A stretch of 64,000 nt of DNA, from positions 1,550,001-1,614,000 of the forward strand of contig JALJCS010000037.1 of the NCBI GenBank assembly GCA_023055355.1. The letters run 5' to 3'. The DNA comes from Agelaius tricolor (lineage: Eukaryota; Chordata; Aves; Passeriformes; Icteridae). Made by a program: the position numbers and the translations under genes. The notes beneath the pieces are model-generated. The model was given only the letters and a program-made list of their open reading frames with translations, was not told the DNA's origin and ran no database searches. Below, in pieces: positions 12,765 through 26,470 of this stretch; position 1 is the stretch's first letter, and the number at the start of each line of letters is the position of its first letter.

Positions 12765-13297
12765 GCTCCCTCCTGCTGTAACCCCTTGGGAACTGTGCTG
12801 TGCTCCCTCCTGTCTATAACCCTTGGGAATTGTGCTGGGGCTCCCTCCTGTCTATAACCCTTGGGAATTGTGCTGGGGCTCCCTCCTGTCTACAACCCTT
12901 GGGAATTGTGCTGGGGCTCCCTCCTGTCTATAACCCTTGGGAGGTGTCCTGGGGCTCCCTCCTGTCTATAACCCTTGGGAATTGTGCTGGGGCTCCCTCC
13001 TGTCTATAACCCTTGGGAATTGTGCTGGGGCTCCCTCCTGTCTATAACCCTTTGGGAATTGTGCTGGGCTCCCTCCTGTCCATAACCCTTTGGGAATTGT
13101 GCTGGGGCTCCCTCTGTCTATAACCCTTGGGAGGTGTCCTGGGGCTCCCTCCTGTCTATAACCCTTGGGAATTGTGCTGTGCTCCCTCCTGTCTATAACC
13201 CTTGGGAATTGTGCTGTGTTCCCTCCTGTCTATAACCCTTGGGAATGGTGTTGGGCTCCCTCCTGTCTATAACCCTTGGGAATTGTGCTGGGGCTCC
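12765..13297. repeat. 38-bp minisatellite, about 14 copies
   Basis: The unit contains CTCCCTCCTGTCTATAACCC followed by TTGGGAATTGTGCTGGGG. It repeats about 14 times with few differences. A variant unit with GAGGTGTCCTGGGG occurs twice, near 12930 and 13119, about five units apart. This suggests that a block of five units was itself duplicated. Some units have an extra T before TTGGG. Confidence 0.97.
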
Positions 13298-16200
13298 TGG
13301 CTGTGGTGCTGGAGGGCAGGAGGGAAGCACAGGCTTGAGGAACATCTGCTGAAAGCTTCCCAGGGGAGGTGGGAGCCCCATCCTGTGCTTGCCCCAAGGA
13401 TGCTGCTGAGAGCAGCCAAGGTCATGGCAATGTTGGCAGCACAGGGCAGGGACATCTGGGGCAGCAGAAGCTGGAGGAGAGGAGCAGAGGTGTGCTGGCT
13501 GCGTGTCTGCTGGGGGGTTGGATTGTGCCCTTTTCTGACCTAGAGATAGGGCAATTTCCCACACTGGGAGGGGCACAACCTGTGTCCTGGCCAGCTGTTC
13601 CCTCAAACACCTCATTTCTGCCTTTGCCAGGCTGGTGGGTGAAGGCAGCAGCTGCTGTGAGGTGGAGCAGGAGCAGCTCTGTGTCCCTGTGCTCTGCCTG
13701 GGCACGATACCCGCAGGGCAGAGCTGCTCCCAGGGCCTTTGGAGAGGGCTGGCTGTGCAGCAGCTGAGCCTGGGGAGCCTCAGTGCTGCTGTTTGGGTAT
13801 CTCAGAACTTTGTCTTTGCTTCTGTTGCCACCTCTCAAGAGAGAAACGAAGGGCTCAGCTTTGCTGCCGTCTCCTGGAAATTCAGGATGCCCTGAGGTTC
13901 TGCATCCCCCCTGGCACTCCAGCCTTCACACTGAATGCAAATTGCTTTTAAATGTCTCTGTAGGTGGATTTTAGCGCTCAGGTGCTGCAGGGCAGAGCAC
14001 AGGCATCACAACTGATGTGCTCTGCCAACCCCAAACCAACCCAGAAAGGGCTCTGGTGCCTTGGGGCTCTTGGCATCCTGCCTGGATTGGCCATGGGTAA
14101 GGATGAGGATGCTTCCCCGGAGGGCTGAGCATCTCCAGGATGTGTTGCTGTGCTGCTGTGGCTCAGGGAGGCCAGGCTGCTGCTGCCAGCATTGCTCCTT
14201 CTCCTCTTTCTCTCCTTCTGCTCCTTCTGCATCCCTTGGAGGTGGCACGTGTGTGGGAGAGGGAGCTCAGAGCTCCTCGGGCACTGAAATCTGTCCCTTC
14301 ATCCTAACAGCAGGCACCTGGGGAAACAGCAGAGGAAAATTCCACTTCTACAGCAGTGCAACTTGGGTTTTGTATCATTATTATTTTTTTTAAGGCTCTG
14401 TCAGGCTCCTGCTCTCTCCCCCTCCCCGTGCTGTGCAGCCAGCTCTGAAGCAGAAGTGATATTTTCTGCCAATGCAATGATTAGCCTTTCTGCTAATGAC
14501 CCACGAACAGTGTCCAAAATAAATGAGCCCAACCTGCTCATCTTATTAGCCAAATGATTGCATAGAAAGAGGAAATATCTGCAGAAACAGCTTAGGCAGC
14601 TGTAATTTGGAAGCGTGGAGGAGTCACTGCTTGAAGTATGGAGAGGAGCCATATGTCTTCAAAAAGCTGGGAGAGCTCTCATGTTATTGGGGTGCTTTTG
14701 CTCATCCCCTGCTCCCCCATTTGAGAAATAATTCTGCAGGGCTGCAGCCGTGTCTGTCCTCAAATTCTGTTGGTTCCTGGGCCTGGGAAGCTGGAGCCAG
14801 GTAGATATTTCTGATATTTCTCCTCCTGTCCTCCTTGTCTGGTTTTTGGCTTCCCCCATCCTGCAGAAGGCAGGCAGCAGCAGTGGGATGTTGGTCAGGA
14901 GAGCAGCTGATGCAGTAGCCAGTACCAAGGTGCTCTTCAGGAACTGTTCTTGTGTCCTTCAGGCTCTTCCCAAAGCCCCTGGCAAGGTTGTGGAACATCC
15001 TTGATTGGCATGGGGAGGGATGAGGAGCAGAAAAGGGAGAGGGGAAGGCAAGGGGGGTTTCTGCTGAGAAGGGAGGTGAAGGGGACCTTGTGATCCCCCT
15101 CACAGATCATGGTGATGTTGAAGTGGAACAAGAAGGGATTTCAGGCTTTGTGTAAATGCAAGAGAGAAGAGGGGCTGGGTGCAGAACAGTAGAGCATGAG
15201 GATGAATATAAGGAGAATTTGGAGGGTTGGGTGTGAAACCCTTCCTGATTTTGGGAATGCTTGACCTTCTCTGGGAGATGTACCACTTTGAAAGGTGGGT
15301 TTTCTTACCAGTTGCTGCATGACTCAATAGGTCTCTTGCCCCAAAAGCCTCTCCCTGAGTGAGGTGACAGCAGTGTGGCTGTCCTGGAGAGGGGCTCTGG
15401 GAGCTGGGACAAGCCCTGGAAGGCTGACCCTGTAGCCTTGAAGCTGTATCACATCAGAGGATGTGCACAAGCTCGTGTCTTGTATAATAGCAGAGAAAAA
15501 CACACTTGATCCTGGGGTCCCCTGGAGGGAGGGCAGCTGGAGACCTGGCTGATGATGCACCAGCCCTAAAGCTGCTGAGAAGGGTGAGATCATCCCCTCC
15601 CAGCACCCTGTGTGCAGCCACGAGCTTCCCTGACCTTCTCTGTGGCACAGCTCGTGTGAGCTCCCACGTCAGTTCCCCTGTTCAACATCTCAGCTTTGGG
15701 GTCCCCTCAGCCCCCTGGTCCCACCAGGACCCTTCAGCAGCTGAGACCAGAGCCCTGCTTGATGTTCCATGTCTCTGTTCATGTATATCCATGAAATAGA
15801 AATTCCATATAGCTATATGTATAGATATCTATTTTTACCAAGCTGGGATCTGAAGGGTGCCATGCACAGAAATAAGAACCATGACTTTAATTTTCAGTTT
15901 AACTACATTCATATGTAGCTACTCCATTGCTCCTTTCTGTTTCATGCAGACAAATTCTGGACTTCTTTCTTCCTTTCCTAATTAATGGGATAATTGCAAA
16001 TCATGCATTTTTTCTCTCCTAAGAAGTTTTGGGTTTAAACGATTATCTGTGTTTGGAAAACATCCTGACAGTGCAAATATTGAAAACTGGAGCACTGAGT
16101 GGATGAGCCAATGACCCTGGCTCTCCTTGCACCTCTCAGTGTCTCTCACTGCTCTCAGGAATGCTGCCCTGGCTCCCTGGGGCTGGGAGGTGGCTGAGGC

Positions 16201-16334
16201 AGGGCTGTGGGTGTGGATGGAAGGTTCACCTGCACGCCCCAGGCTGCATTTGAGAACTTTTCCTCCTTGTTCTCTTAAACGAGTTTTTCAGGTTAATGCT
16301 GCAGTGGTTTGGCTGTGGAAAGTGTGACTGCAGG

Positions 16335-16627
16335 GTTTTGTTTCTTTGGTTTTTGTTCTGCTATTTTTTGATTGTTTGGTTTTGGCTTGTTTATTTGTTA
16401 TAAGTGAGGGAGTTGCTTCTGCAGTGCCCCAACCCTTCCACAGTGCCAGCCCTGTCCTGTCAATGGCACTGCCATCCCTGGGGACACTGTTTTGTTTCTT
16501 TGGGTTTTGTTCTGCCCTTTTTTGATTGTTTGTTTGTTAAAAGTGGGGGAGTTGCTTCTTCAGTGCCACAACCCTTCCATAGTGCCAGCCCTGTCCTGTC
16601 AATGGCACTGCCATCCCTGGGGACACT
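16335..16627. repeat. Tandem duplication, 2 copies of about 150 bp
   Basis: Copy 1 starts at GTTTTGTTTCTTTGG (16335) and copy 2 at the same motif at 16489. Both contain GGGAGTTGCTTCT, the segment CAGCCCTGTCCTGTCAATGG and CATCCCTGGGGACACT. Copy 2 has lost about 12 bp of a T-rich segment. Confidence 0.93.
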
Positions 16628-19598
16628 CAAAGGAGCACTTCATTCTCAAGGGTTTCCAGGATGAAGATTTGCTTTTCCATAGGATCTGTGGAGCAGAAGA
16701 AGGGATTTGGAGCAGGCATTGAATCCAGCTCAGTGCCCTGGGGCAGGATCAATAGCCCTTTGTCACTGGTGATGGATCTTTCTGTGTCCTGTTCTGCAAG
16801 AATTCCCGGTCCCTGTGGGCGATGCTCTGACACGGATCAGGGTCCAGCAGCCCCAGCAGTGCTCTGCCTCCAGCCCAGCTTTGAGACAGCCAAGGATTTC
16901 AGATAACTTTTGGGCAGATTTAAATGAGCAGGAGGTTTGAAGTGATGGATGGAAACCCTTTTCCTGTAAATGTTTTGCTCTGAGGATTTTGCTGCAGGTC
17001 CCTGGCTCCTGGCAGCATGCAGGGATGCAGGCTGGCATCCCCCCAGGGGTGGAGGGTGACCAGAGCTGCTGCTTTTGAAAATGAGGGGTCTGAGCACTTC
17101 TGTTTTTCTTTTCAAGCTCCCTCTGAACATTGGGTTATGACCCTGCTCTGTGATGCCAGGTCCAGCAGCTCGTCCCTGCAGGGACAGGGACATTTGGTGC
17201 CTGAGGCAAGAACAGGAGACATCTGGATTGCTGAGGCTCTGAGTTCTGGGATTTTATTCCCTGGAGCTCCTGTTTGGTCTGTGCAAGACACATTCAGCTT
17301 CTGGTTTTAAACCCCACACTCCAGTCCAGCTTGTGTGAGGGCACCTGGTCTGAGATCAGTAACTGTGCTGCTCTTCTGCGCTTCCCTGCACACTCTACTG
17401 CATTTATCCTTGGATTTATGGATTTATTCTAGTCTCATTGCCATGAAACACGAGTGGGGCTGCTCCCTGAGGGAGCTTTTCCAAGGATGCCAGCCATGGA
17501 CCAGAAAGGCTGAACCACCAAGTTTGCAGCTCTGTCTGTAGCACCAATTCTTCAGAGACTGCATTCTTTTTTTGGCTCCTTTTGTTCTGTGGGAAATCAC
17601 TCTGATGAAAGCCTGAAAGAAGGTCAGATGTTGAGGACAACAGCTGAGTCCCTGAGGAGTAAGAGGCTTTTTGTTTGGAGCAAGGGAAGGGTTTGAAAGG
17701 TGGAGGAGCTTGTGCAGGACAGCACTGCCTCTCAAGGGCGCTCATCTCCAGCCCAGAGCTCCCTCTTCTCCTTGTACCCAGCTGAGCCTCTCTGGGAGCA
17801 CACAGAGCTGGATCTTCATCTCCCAATCACTCCTTCCCCTCAGGCCAAGCTGTTTCTTTCGCAGGGCTTTTCTGAAGATGGGAGCATTGAATAAAGTGGG
17901 CTTAATTTAGATGAGATGTGAACTCAGGCCAGCCTCCTCAGGATAGGCACCACATCCAGGAGATGGAGCTGGGTGGAAGTTGTTTTCCTGCCTCCTACAG
18001 GAAGGAAAGAGGGAAATCTAAAAACAAAATGCTGGGGGATGCCTGTGCATGGTGGGGGGAGTGAGCAAACTAAAGCTCAGTGCTCAACAAACAAGGAGTG
18101 GAGAGGAGCTTTGTGAGCCCAAAGGTGTGGGCAGAAGGACTTTATTAGCTCCATTTTAAACATTTTGTCTCCATTCCCATTTAGCTGTGGAATCTAACTT
18201 CATTTTAGCTTTACATTTAAATTTTCAAAACAGGCCTGTCAAATTAGTAAAAGGAAATTTGATTAGAAAATGGCAGCAGGATTGAGTCTTTGTTTTTCTC
18301 CGTTCACAGTTTGGCTCAGCATTCGCTCTTAACCAAAAATACATCGTTGGAAAAGTGGGTTTTAGTTAGTCAACACTTCCCAAGTGTGAGGGAAAAACTA
18401 GGGAGCAGGGATGGAGAATCCCAGCCACTAGCTGCCCAGCTGTTGCCCCTTTTCTGGGACCTGCAGAGTCAGGCTGTGCCACCAGGGCTGAGGTGGCATT
18501 AGTGGTGACACGGGCGCTGGAGGGAAGGAGGGTCACAGCACGGTGGGATGGCTTTGCTCTCTCCTGCTGGCTGCCATCCCCATGGCTGGGTTCAGCTGTT
18601 TGAACTCCCTCAGGACATCAGGGGCTGAGCCTGGGTTAGTGGAGGATGCTTCAGTGGGGGTGCTGGGCTGGTTTGGGGTGAGGTGCAGAGCTCTGCCCAT
18701 CAATCTCAGCACCTTGCTCTGTCTGTCCCAGGCTGTGCTGGGTGGGAGAACATTCCAGAGGAGAAGGGCCAGGAAGGAGATGGGCAGTAGAGTTAAACAC
18801 TGGCTAATAACAGCCAGGGGAAGGGATGGGGCTGGAGAGCTGGGAACTGCCATCCCAGTGCCCAGGAGAGCTTCCAGGGGGATCAGGGAGATTTTGGGGT
18901 TGGAGGAGCAGCTTTCCTTGCCCAGAACATTTTTGGAAGCCTGGGAGCAGTAAGGGGGTCTCAGACTGGCTCTGGAGGGGGCACCCTCACCTGGTCCCTG
19001 CCTGCTGCCAGGGATGGAGCTGGGATCTGCTCCACAGTTACTCACAGATGCTGCAATTAGGCTGGAGACAGGGTGTCAAAAACCTGTGTCAAAAACCTGT
19101 CAGCAGCCCCGGTGTGTGCACGGGGAGGGGGTTATTAGCCTGTTATTATCCATTTACCCAGATAGCCCAGCTAATCAGCTTTCAGATGGGGAGAATTAAT
19201 TGGTTTCGATTGGAGCACCAGGCAGGTTTAATTGAAATGAATCCTTTCCCACTTCCAAACAGGCACTTCCTCAGCTGCTGCTGCCTGGGGAGGGGGGCTG
19301 CAGCCTTCCCAGCACCACCCTCAGGGTGTGCTGCAGCTGAGCTGGTGAAGCAGCTGTAGCAGCCATGCCCTGCAGTCCTCACTCCATCTGGGAAGGAGCT
19401 CTTGTTTCTCCATCCCTGCATCCCACTCCAAACCCTCTGATCCCAGCTGGGATGGAGAGTGTGAGTCTCAGGTTGTCTCAGACCCTTGTAGCATACCAGG
19501 CACCAAGATGGCATCGTGGTGGCACCCAGGTGGCATCACTGCCATGCTGTCACCTCTACTTTCTTCCTGTTAACTTGGATGTTCTGCAGCCATATGGG

Positions 19599-19629
<31 letters not shown>

Positions 19630-22600
19630 TTGAATTTCAGGAGGTTGGGGATGGGGACTGTCCCCAGCAGGATGTGCAGAGCTCTTCAGAGCTGGGGCTT
19701 CAAAGGGCCCTTTGGGAGGCACAAATGCAGCTTTTCCCAGCCTAGTGGCAGGGTGCCCTGTCCCCTAGGAAAGAGTTTGCTGCTCTCACACCCTTCAAAT
19801 AACAAGAAAAAAACCAAAATCTTGTGAATTCCCATACTTTTATATTCCTAATTGATACAGCAAGAGGGCTGGGTGAAAAAGGAGCAGTTTCATCAAGATG
19901 TGCTGCAGAACAAAAAGGTTTCTGTGGACTCGTGTGAGCAGCGAGTGTGGGAGCTGTGGAGCAGGAAATCCCATCCCCATGGGTTTGTTTTTCCACTGAG
20001 CTGAGCCCCGAGGTGGTTTGGAGGCATCACATGGAGAGCTGGATGAGGGAACTCTCAGTTCTTGTCAGGGAGATGAAAAAGCCCTGGGAGATGAAAAAGC
20101 CCTGAAACACGGGATAAATTTTAGCTGTGTGCAAGGTTCCAGTGAAGTTAATGGGAGTTAAGTGTGTGGTTAAGTGCTGTATTTAACTGGGCTTTTAAGA
20201 GCCTGCTGGGAATAGCGGCGGTGTTTTGGGAGAGGAGGCTTGTAGGGCTCCTGAGGTCTTGGATCTTCTCTTTAAACCAAAGTCTTGGATCTCCCTGCTC
20301 TGTTCTACACGGGGAGGCAGCACAGTTTTCAAATTTCTTATCAAATCATAAATGAAAATTGATAAAAATTAAGGTTTGATTTGTTTTTTTCCCTTTGGTG
20401 TGTGATGCTCCAGGTACCAGTGGAGGCTTTGGGGGGCTGTGGTGTGTGACTCCTGTAGTGTGACTTATGATGCCAGAATTCCATGGTACCTTCAGATGCC
20501 AAATGCCACATGGGCACGTGCACAGAGGCTTTATTGCTGATAATGTGTTTGAATACCCTCCCTCTCCTTCTGGAAAGCTGTATTTTGTGTTCATTCAGCT
20601 GTGGATGTTCATTATGCTGAAATGTTTGCACTTTAAATATGGTAAGGCAGGGTTTGTTTTTTGTGGGTTGTTATTTCTGTTGGGTTTTTTTTTTTTTACA
20701 CAATAGGCTGGATTGTTCCAAAAAAAACCCAAACCAAACCCAAAAACCACAAGCTTTTTTCCTTCATGTCTGTGTGTTCAATAGCACCTTCTGATCATCT
20801 CCAAAAATTATTTGAGAAGTCCATAAATGAATGCTAGACCCCTTTTTCCACTCTCTCTCTCTTCTTCCCTGTGAGTAGAGCAGCAGCACAACCAGAGCAG
20901 AGGAGACCTGGTCCATCAATGGGGTTTGGCTCTCTAAGAAGTCCCTGTAATTGTGGTGAATCTCTGCACTTTTGCCATGTTTTCTGGACAAGTGGCCCAG
21001 GTCTGGCAGCCCCAGGAGTGGCTGGTAAATTGAGCAGAACGGGTGCTGTACCCTGTCCCTCTCAGGAGCTGCAGGCACAATGTGAATCGTGTTCGTGTTC
21101 CCTCACCCAGAGATGTGCATCTCTTATTAGATTAATCTTTTTTCTAATATATGCAGAATATACAGTGGGAACAGCATTAATTCGCACTAATGGTTGTGAG
21201 ATCCACTGAGAATTAACTGCATTTTTTTGCAAATTAGTGAGGAAGCAGATAAACACAGTTATTAAAAAAAACAAGCAAAGGTACTTTTGCAACAGCACTA
21301 CGTGTTTGTCATTTATCTGACAAGTGTTCTTTACTTTTAATTATATTTCATTACTTGCTAGCAAATGCTGTGCTGGCAGATATTGTAATAATCCTCCTCA
21401 TTTGAAACCTTTCTTTTAGCATTTGCTAAACCTTTGTTTGGAAAGGGCTGGGGAGGTCAGGGATCCTGCAGTGGCTGTGACTTTGGGAGGTCCCATGGCA
21501 CGTGCCTTCTATCTCTGGAGGTGTTACTGGTGGATGCAGTGAAACCAGGCTTAAACTGAACCTTGGAGGGCTCCACTGCTTTTCCCTCTCAGCTGGGAAG
21601 GTATCAGGGCCACACACAGTCAGTTTGGGTGGGCTCCCACTCGCCCTTTCCCTGGCAGGAGCTGCCTTTGCTGGGCTGTGGCTGTGGCAGGGGGATGCTC
21701 CTCACCTGAGCTGAGTTCCTGGGGACAGTCAGGGTTTGGGCTCTGTGCTGAGGATGGTGCAGGGAGGGACTGAGGTCCCCCTCAAAGTCCACCTGAGGTA
21801 CTTCCCTTTAGCCCTGTGCATCACTGGGAGGTGCTTTTTTGTGTTGCCACAACCTTGGGCACACTCAGCCTGCAGCACGTTGTCCTGGCCAGTAAAACCT
21901 CACCAGCAGTGGGAGACACTTACTGTGGGTGAGGTGGCCTCTTTTATTGAAAATCCAGGTAGTTTTTCCTTAATTCAAGCGAATTTCCCCTCCTCTTTGG
22001 AACAGGGCTGACACACAGTTGAGGATGGGTGGAAATGAGCTGAGTGGGATGGACATGTGCAGGGGTCTCTTGTTGGCTCAGCGTGGAGCAGGACTGGGGC
22101 TCTGTAACTCCAACTCCTCAGGGGGAAAGGAAAATCTTTTGTTTTTGTCTCAGCTTTGTGCTGCCCACATTAGGAAAACATGAGCGCAAGCGCAGGAGCC
22201 CTTATGAATTTTAAAAGCTCCCCTCTCTGAGGGCAGGCTCTGGGTTAGCAGGTCAGCCCATTTTGGTGAACCGTTTAGCGCGCATTAAAATCACAATTTA
22301 TGCAATCTGAGCCCCGGCTTTAAAAAGAGCCAGCAATCAGGTACTTAATAAAATCACCTCCAGCCCTCCTCTTTCAGCTCGCTGCAAATAAATGCCTTTT
22401 TTTTACATAATAAAAATGGATTAGGAGTCATTTTGAATTGTTATCCTAGCGAGATGTGCAGTTCGGGACACGCAGGCACGTTGACTGTGATTGAGGGTTG
22501 TGTGTTTTGGTGCTTGCACACAGCCAGTGCCTGGGAGACCTTTCAAATAAACATTTACTGGAACATCACATTGCATGTCTGAGCAGCACAGAAAGCCTGA

Positions 22601-24849
22601 TTGGCAGGTTCACTCCTTCTTTTGTTTCCCTTCTTGGATGAAACAGCAAAACAAAACTGAGCATGGCTTTAAAAGAAAAAAAAATTGTATGAAAATGTGA
22701 CTTGTCTGACTTGTTTTTTTTTTGGTTTTTTTTTTTTTTTTTTTATCATGGAAGAGTCAGAGATTTTAAAGTTATTGTTCCCACAGCAACTGTAACTCTC
22801 ATTGCTTGTGTGTGTGTTGTACTTTACAGGACTGTATATGCTATGAAATTTATGCCCTGAGTGTGGATGTACAGCGTGGTAGGAGGATCTGCAGGGTCTG
22901 GATGGAGCCATCCTGTGGGAGCCCTTCCTCTCAAACCCCTGGGCCACATCCTGTGCTCCTTGCACCCATTCAGAGAGGGTGGTTCAGGGGTGCTGCCACC
23001 TCAGGTGACACAGTTGTGATAACAACACCCCCAGAAGGCAGTGCCCCAGTCATATCTGCAGCTCAGTGAGGTGGTGAGCTGTGGGAAGAAGGGAAAAAAG
23101 AGATGTCATGTGCAGTTCTCCTTGGGCTGCAATTCAAGGAGCTGTCCCTGCTCAGCAAGGCGCTGAGGCGTGTGCTCTAGGCTCATGGACTGTAATGGGA
23201 ATTAAACACATTTCTAAAGCTGAGTGTGTGGTTAGGCACCTTGGTGAAGCTGTGCTTCAGTGGGGATTTGAAATGTACAGGGAGAAAAGGTTGGATTTTA
23301 GGAGATTTGCCCTGTGTATCATCGCTGTCTCTTAGAGACAGAGGTGGGGTTGACTGCTCTGGAGTGAGGACTGGATCCAGATCTCTTTGGAGTACATATA
23401 TGTATATATTTTAATCTTGGTGTTTGTCTCTTCCTCTCTAGCCTTCATGCTGGCTTGCTGTCTGTCCTTGCTCCCCCGCCCATGCTGTGCCTCAGTTTCC
23501 CTGCCTGGTGCCCACTCATCACTGCAGCAGTGGAGTCTGGGCTGGCAGGGACTGGCTGTGATTTGTGCATGGGGGTGGGCTCTGCCTGACCTCTCCTTGC
23601 ATCCAGGGTCTGGTGGTGCTTTGTGTGTCTGGCTTGCCTGGGAGGGGATGAAGTTCCCCAGATGAAAGATAAGATGCTGTGGAGCTGAATTGTGGGAAAG
23701 CCAAAATTGGGGTGAGAAGAATTCAAGAAAGGACTGTGGGATCGTTTGTTGGGTGAGGGGAATTCAAGATAGCACCATGGGATCATCTGCTGCTCCCTCA
23801 GAGCTACACAGGGTGCAAGAATGCCCTGAAGCCTCTATTTCTCATTTGAAATAAAGTATGACTTTTCAAAAAAGCATCCAGGCTTATTTAAAAAAAAAAA
23901 TTAAAATTGACAGTGATGGATAATCCACTACACCCCTTGGTAAATTGTGCTAGTGTTTAATTACCTTTACAGCCAAAAAGGAAAGAAAGGAAAAGTACAC
24001 AGCGTGAAGAGCCCCGAGGGTTGTGTGGTTATTGCTGGACCTGATTGCTCACCTTAATTCAGCTGCTGGGATGGTGCAGGGGATGAGATGCTCCAGCACT
24101 GGGGGCTCTTTCAGCCCATGGGGCACCCTTGGGCAGCTCTGGGGATTGTCCTTGGAGCCATGTGGCTGTGGGAGCCCTGCTCCATCCAGCAGCAGCTCAG
24201 TAGCCATGGGGCTGGTTGCCAGCCCAGTGTTAATAAAATGGCTTCAAGTTAGGAAATAAAGAGGGATATTCTTGCCTGAGGACAAAAACTTGTGTTAGTG
24301 TTGGGAGGAAGGTGCCCAGGTCAGCACAGATTTAAGTGCTGTGCTGTTTAGCACTGGGTTTGCTTTGACCTACACAAGGGATGCTGTGGTATAAGAGCCC
24401 AAACTATCCCAACCCTGGGATTTTCTTCTGTGACTTCAGCCCTTTTGGTGTGGCAGCTGGAAGACTGTCAGGGCCTGATTTCTGATCAGCTGGGCTGTCA
24501 CTGTGTGACTGCAGGGACAGGGGCTTCCTGCCAGGGATCACAGCACATCCCAGCACTGTGGGGAGCAGAGCTGGAAAGGCCAGAGGCTGCTATAAGGAAG
24601 TTTTTTCTGGACTCCAGAGCAGCAGTGGGACTCCCTTGTCTTTCCCTGGCTCGGTAGGGCAGGCTGGGGGCTGTGTTCAAAGCAGCAATGCATCCTCTTG
24701 CTGCCCAGAAATTGTTCAGCATCTCAGAGACTCCTACAGAGTGACGGCCCTCCAATCCAACAGCTGGGCAGCCTTCATAATTGATGTGAGGGGCCAATCT
24801 CTTGGGCTTCAGGGTGGCCTCTCCCATTGATTTTCTTTCTGGGCTTCAA

Positions 24850-25470
24850 ATAATTCCCAGCCTCTCAGAATCTCTGCTGCTCACAGTGACCCCAAGATGT
24901 GTTAGAAAGTCTCTTTTCCCAGCCCAGCAGTTGAAGAAGGAGTCAGAGCTCTTCTGGTCTCGTTCTCAAGGTTGTTCATTGTTTCTCTCTATAAAATTCT
25001 TTCTCTGGCCTGCTGAGGTCTGTTCAGCAGGACAGACAGAGGCACACTGACCGTCCTCAGGGCAGTGTTATCTTTTTATACTAAAAACTATGTGTACATT
25101 ATTTACATTATAACTTCCCAATACCCATCACCTGTGTTAGACAGTGAGTTTCTACTCTAAACCAATCTAAAAGTGCCAACATCACCCAGAAGATGGAGGC
25201 TATCAAGAAGAAAGAAAAAGGACAAGGCACACCCAAATTCCTCCATCTTGGGACCCCAAGTCCCCATTCCAAAACCCCAAAAATCTATTTTTCACCCTGT
25301 GACAAACCAACTATTACTCTACTTAAACTCTCTTGACTTGTAATTCTTCATATAAAGGTTGGTAATTGTTTTTTCCAAGGGCTAAATCAAAAGCACAGGG
25401 GTCTTGGGCTCTGTGCCAGGGTCTCTGAGACCATTGGCAGGGTCTTGAGTCCTCCAGGGCAGCCAGAGGA
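24850..25470 (-). mobile_element. Solo LTR (family A), copy 1
   Basis: On the minus strand this has promoter-like TATAAAAAGATAAC at about 25070-25083, then a short downstream region holding GAGCTCTGACTCCTTCTTC, as expected of an LTR. The same sequence recurs at 26471 and 30826. The outer end near 25470 is estimated from similarity to copy 3. No gag, pol or env coding sequence adjoins it. Confidence 0.75.
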
Positions 25471-26470
25471 ATTTCCTGGAATTTTCCAACACCAGCCTTG
25501 CTGCTCTTCAGCTTCAGCTGAGCTTTGCTCTGGTGCCATGAGCCCTGCAGTTCTTTCCACACGTGGGTTGTTCCCACCATCCCTCTTCTCCCCCATCTTC
25601 CTTCTCCCTTCTGTTGACTGTAATAACTGTTTTTGCTACTCTTAAGTCAATATTTGCACCTTCACCATTTTTTCCTTCTCCTCTCCTGTGGGCCTTGGCA
25701 ATGTTCTGGTGCTGGTGGCCCCTGCTTGGCCAGCCCAGGGCAGCAGGAGCATGGCAGGAAGGACATTACGTGGGAGAATATGCATGTTCACAGCTCAGAG
25801 GATTAAAGGCCCGTGTTCTTATCACTGCAGAACAGAGTATTATAAATCCAGCCTTAGAATACCAAATCCCCACGCGGCTCGGCCATTGTTTGGGAATATT
25901 AAAAAGCTCGGAGACAGAAATAATCAGTTTCCCAATGACACGTTGTCAAATAAAACATTTCTCATATTATCCCTTCTTTCCCCTTTCTCTCTCCCGCTCC
26001 CTCAGTTGGATAATTTAACACGAAAAATAGATTAAAATGAGGCTGGCTTGAACGCCTCCTAAGTTTGACTATTTTTTTTTCCCCCCCTTTTTTCCCCAGG
26101 AAGCTCTCCAGGTGTGTGTGGTGTTGTTAAACAAGCAGCTGCCAGGGAAGGGGTCAGGGACTAAAGGAGCATGCTGAAATTGAGCTGCCTGTCATGAGCC
26201 CCTGGTGCTCACCCAGGGGGCTGGCACAGGCACCCCCAGGCTTTCCCAGGGGACATTGGCAGAGCAGAGATCTCTGGCTCATCCCCTAAGGACGTGGGAG
26301 CTGGAGCTGGGCTGGGAGCCCTTGGCTTCCTTGAGCCAGCCCTGTCATTCTTGAGTCAGAGGGGGAACGGCACACCAGGAACCTCTTTATGTCTTCTTGT
26401 AGGTTCTTCTGTCTTTATGTCTTCTTGTAGGTCTTCCCAAGCAGAGAGAGCTTTAAATAAAGATTCCCAG

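Noticed and set aside
13193..13838. Open frames of 130-170 residues near the 38-bp array
   Set aside because: They include translated minisatellite units and show no conserved domain.
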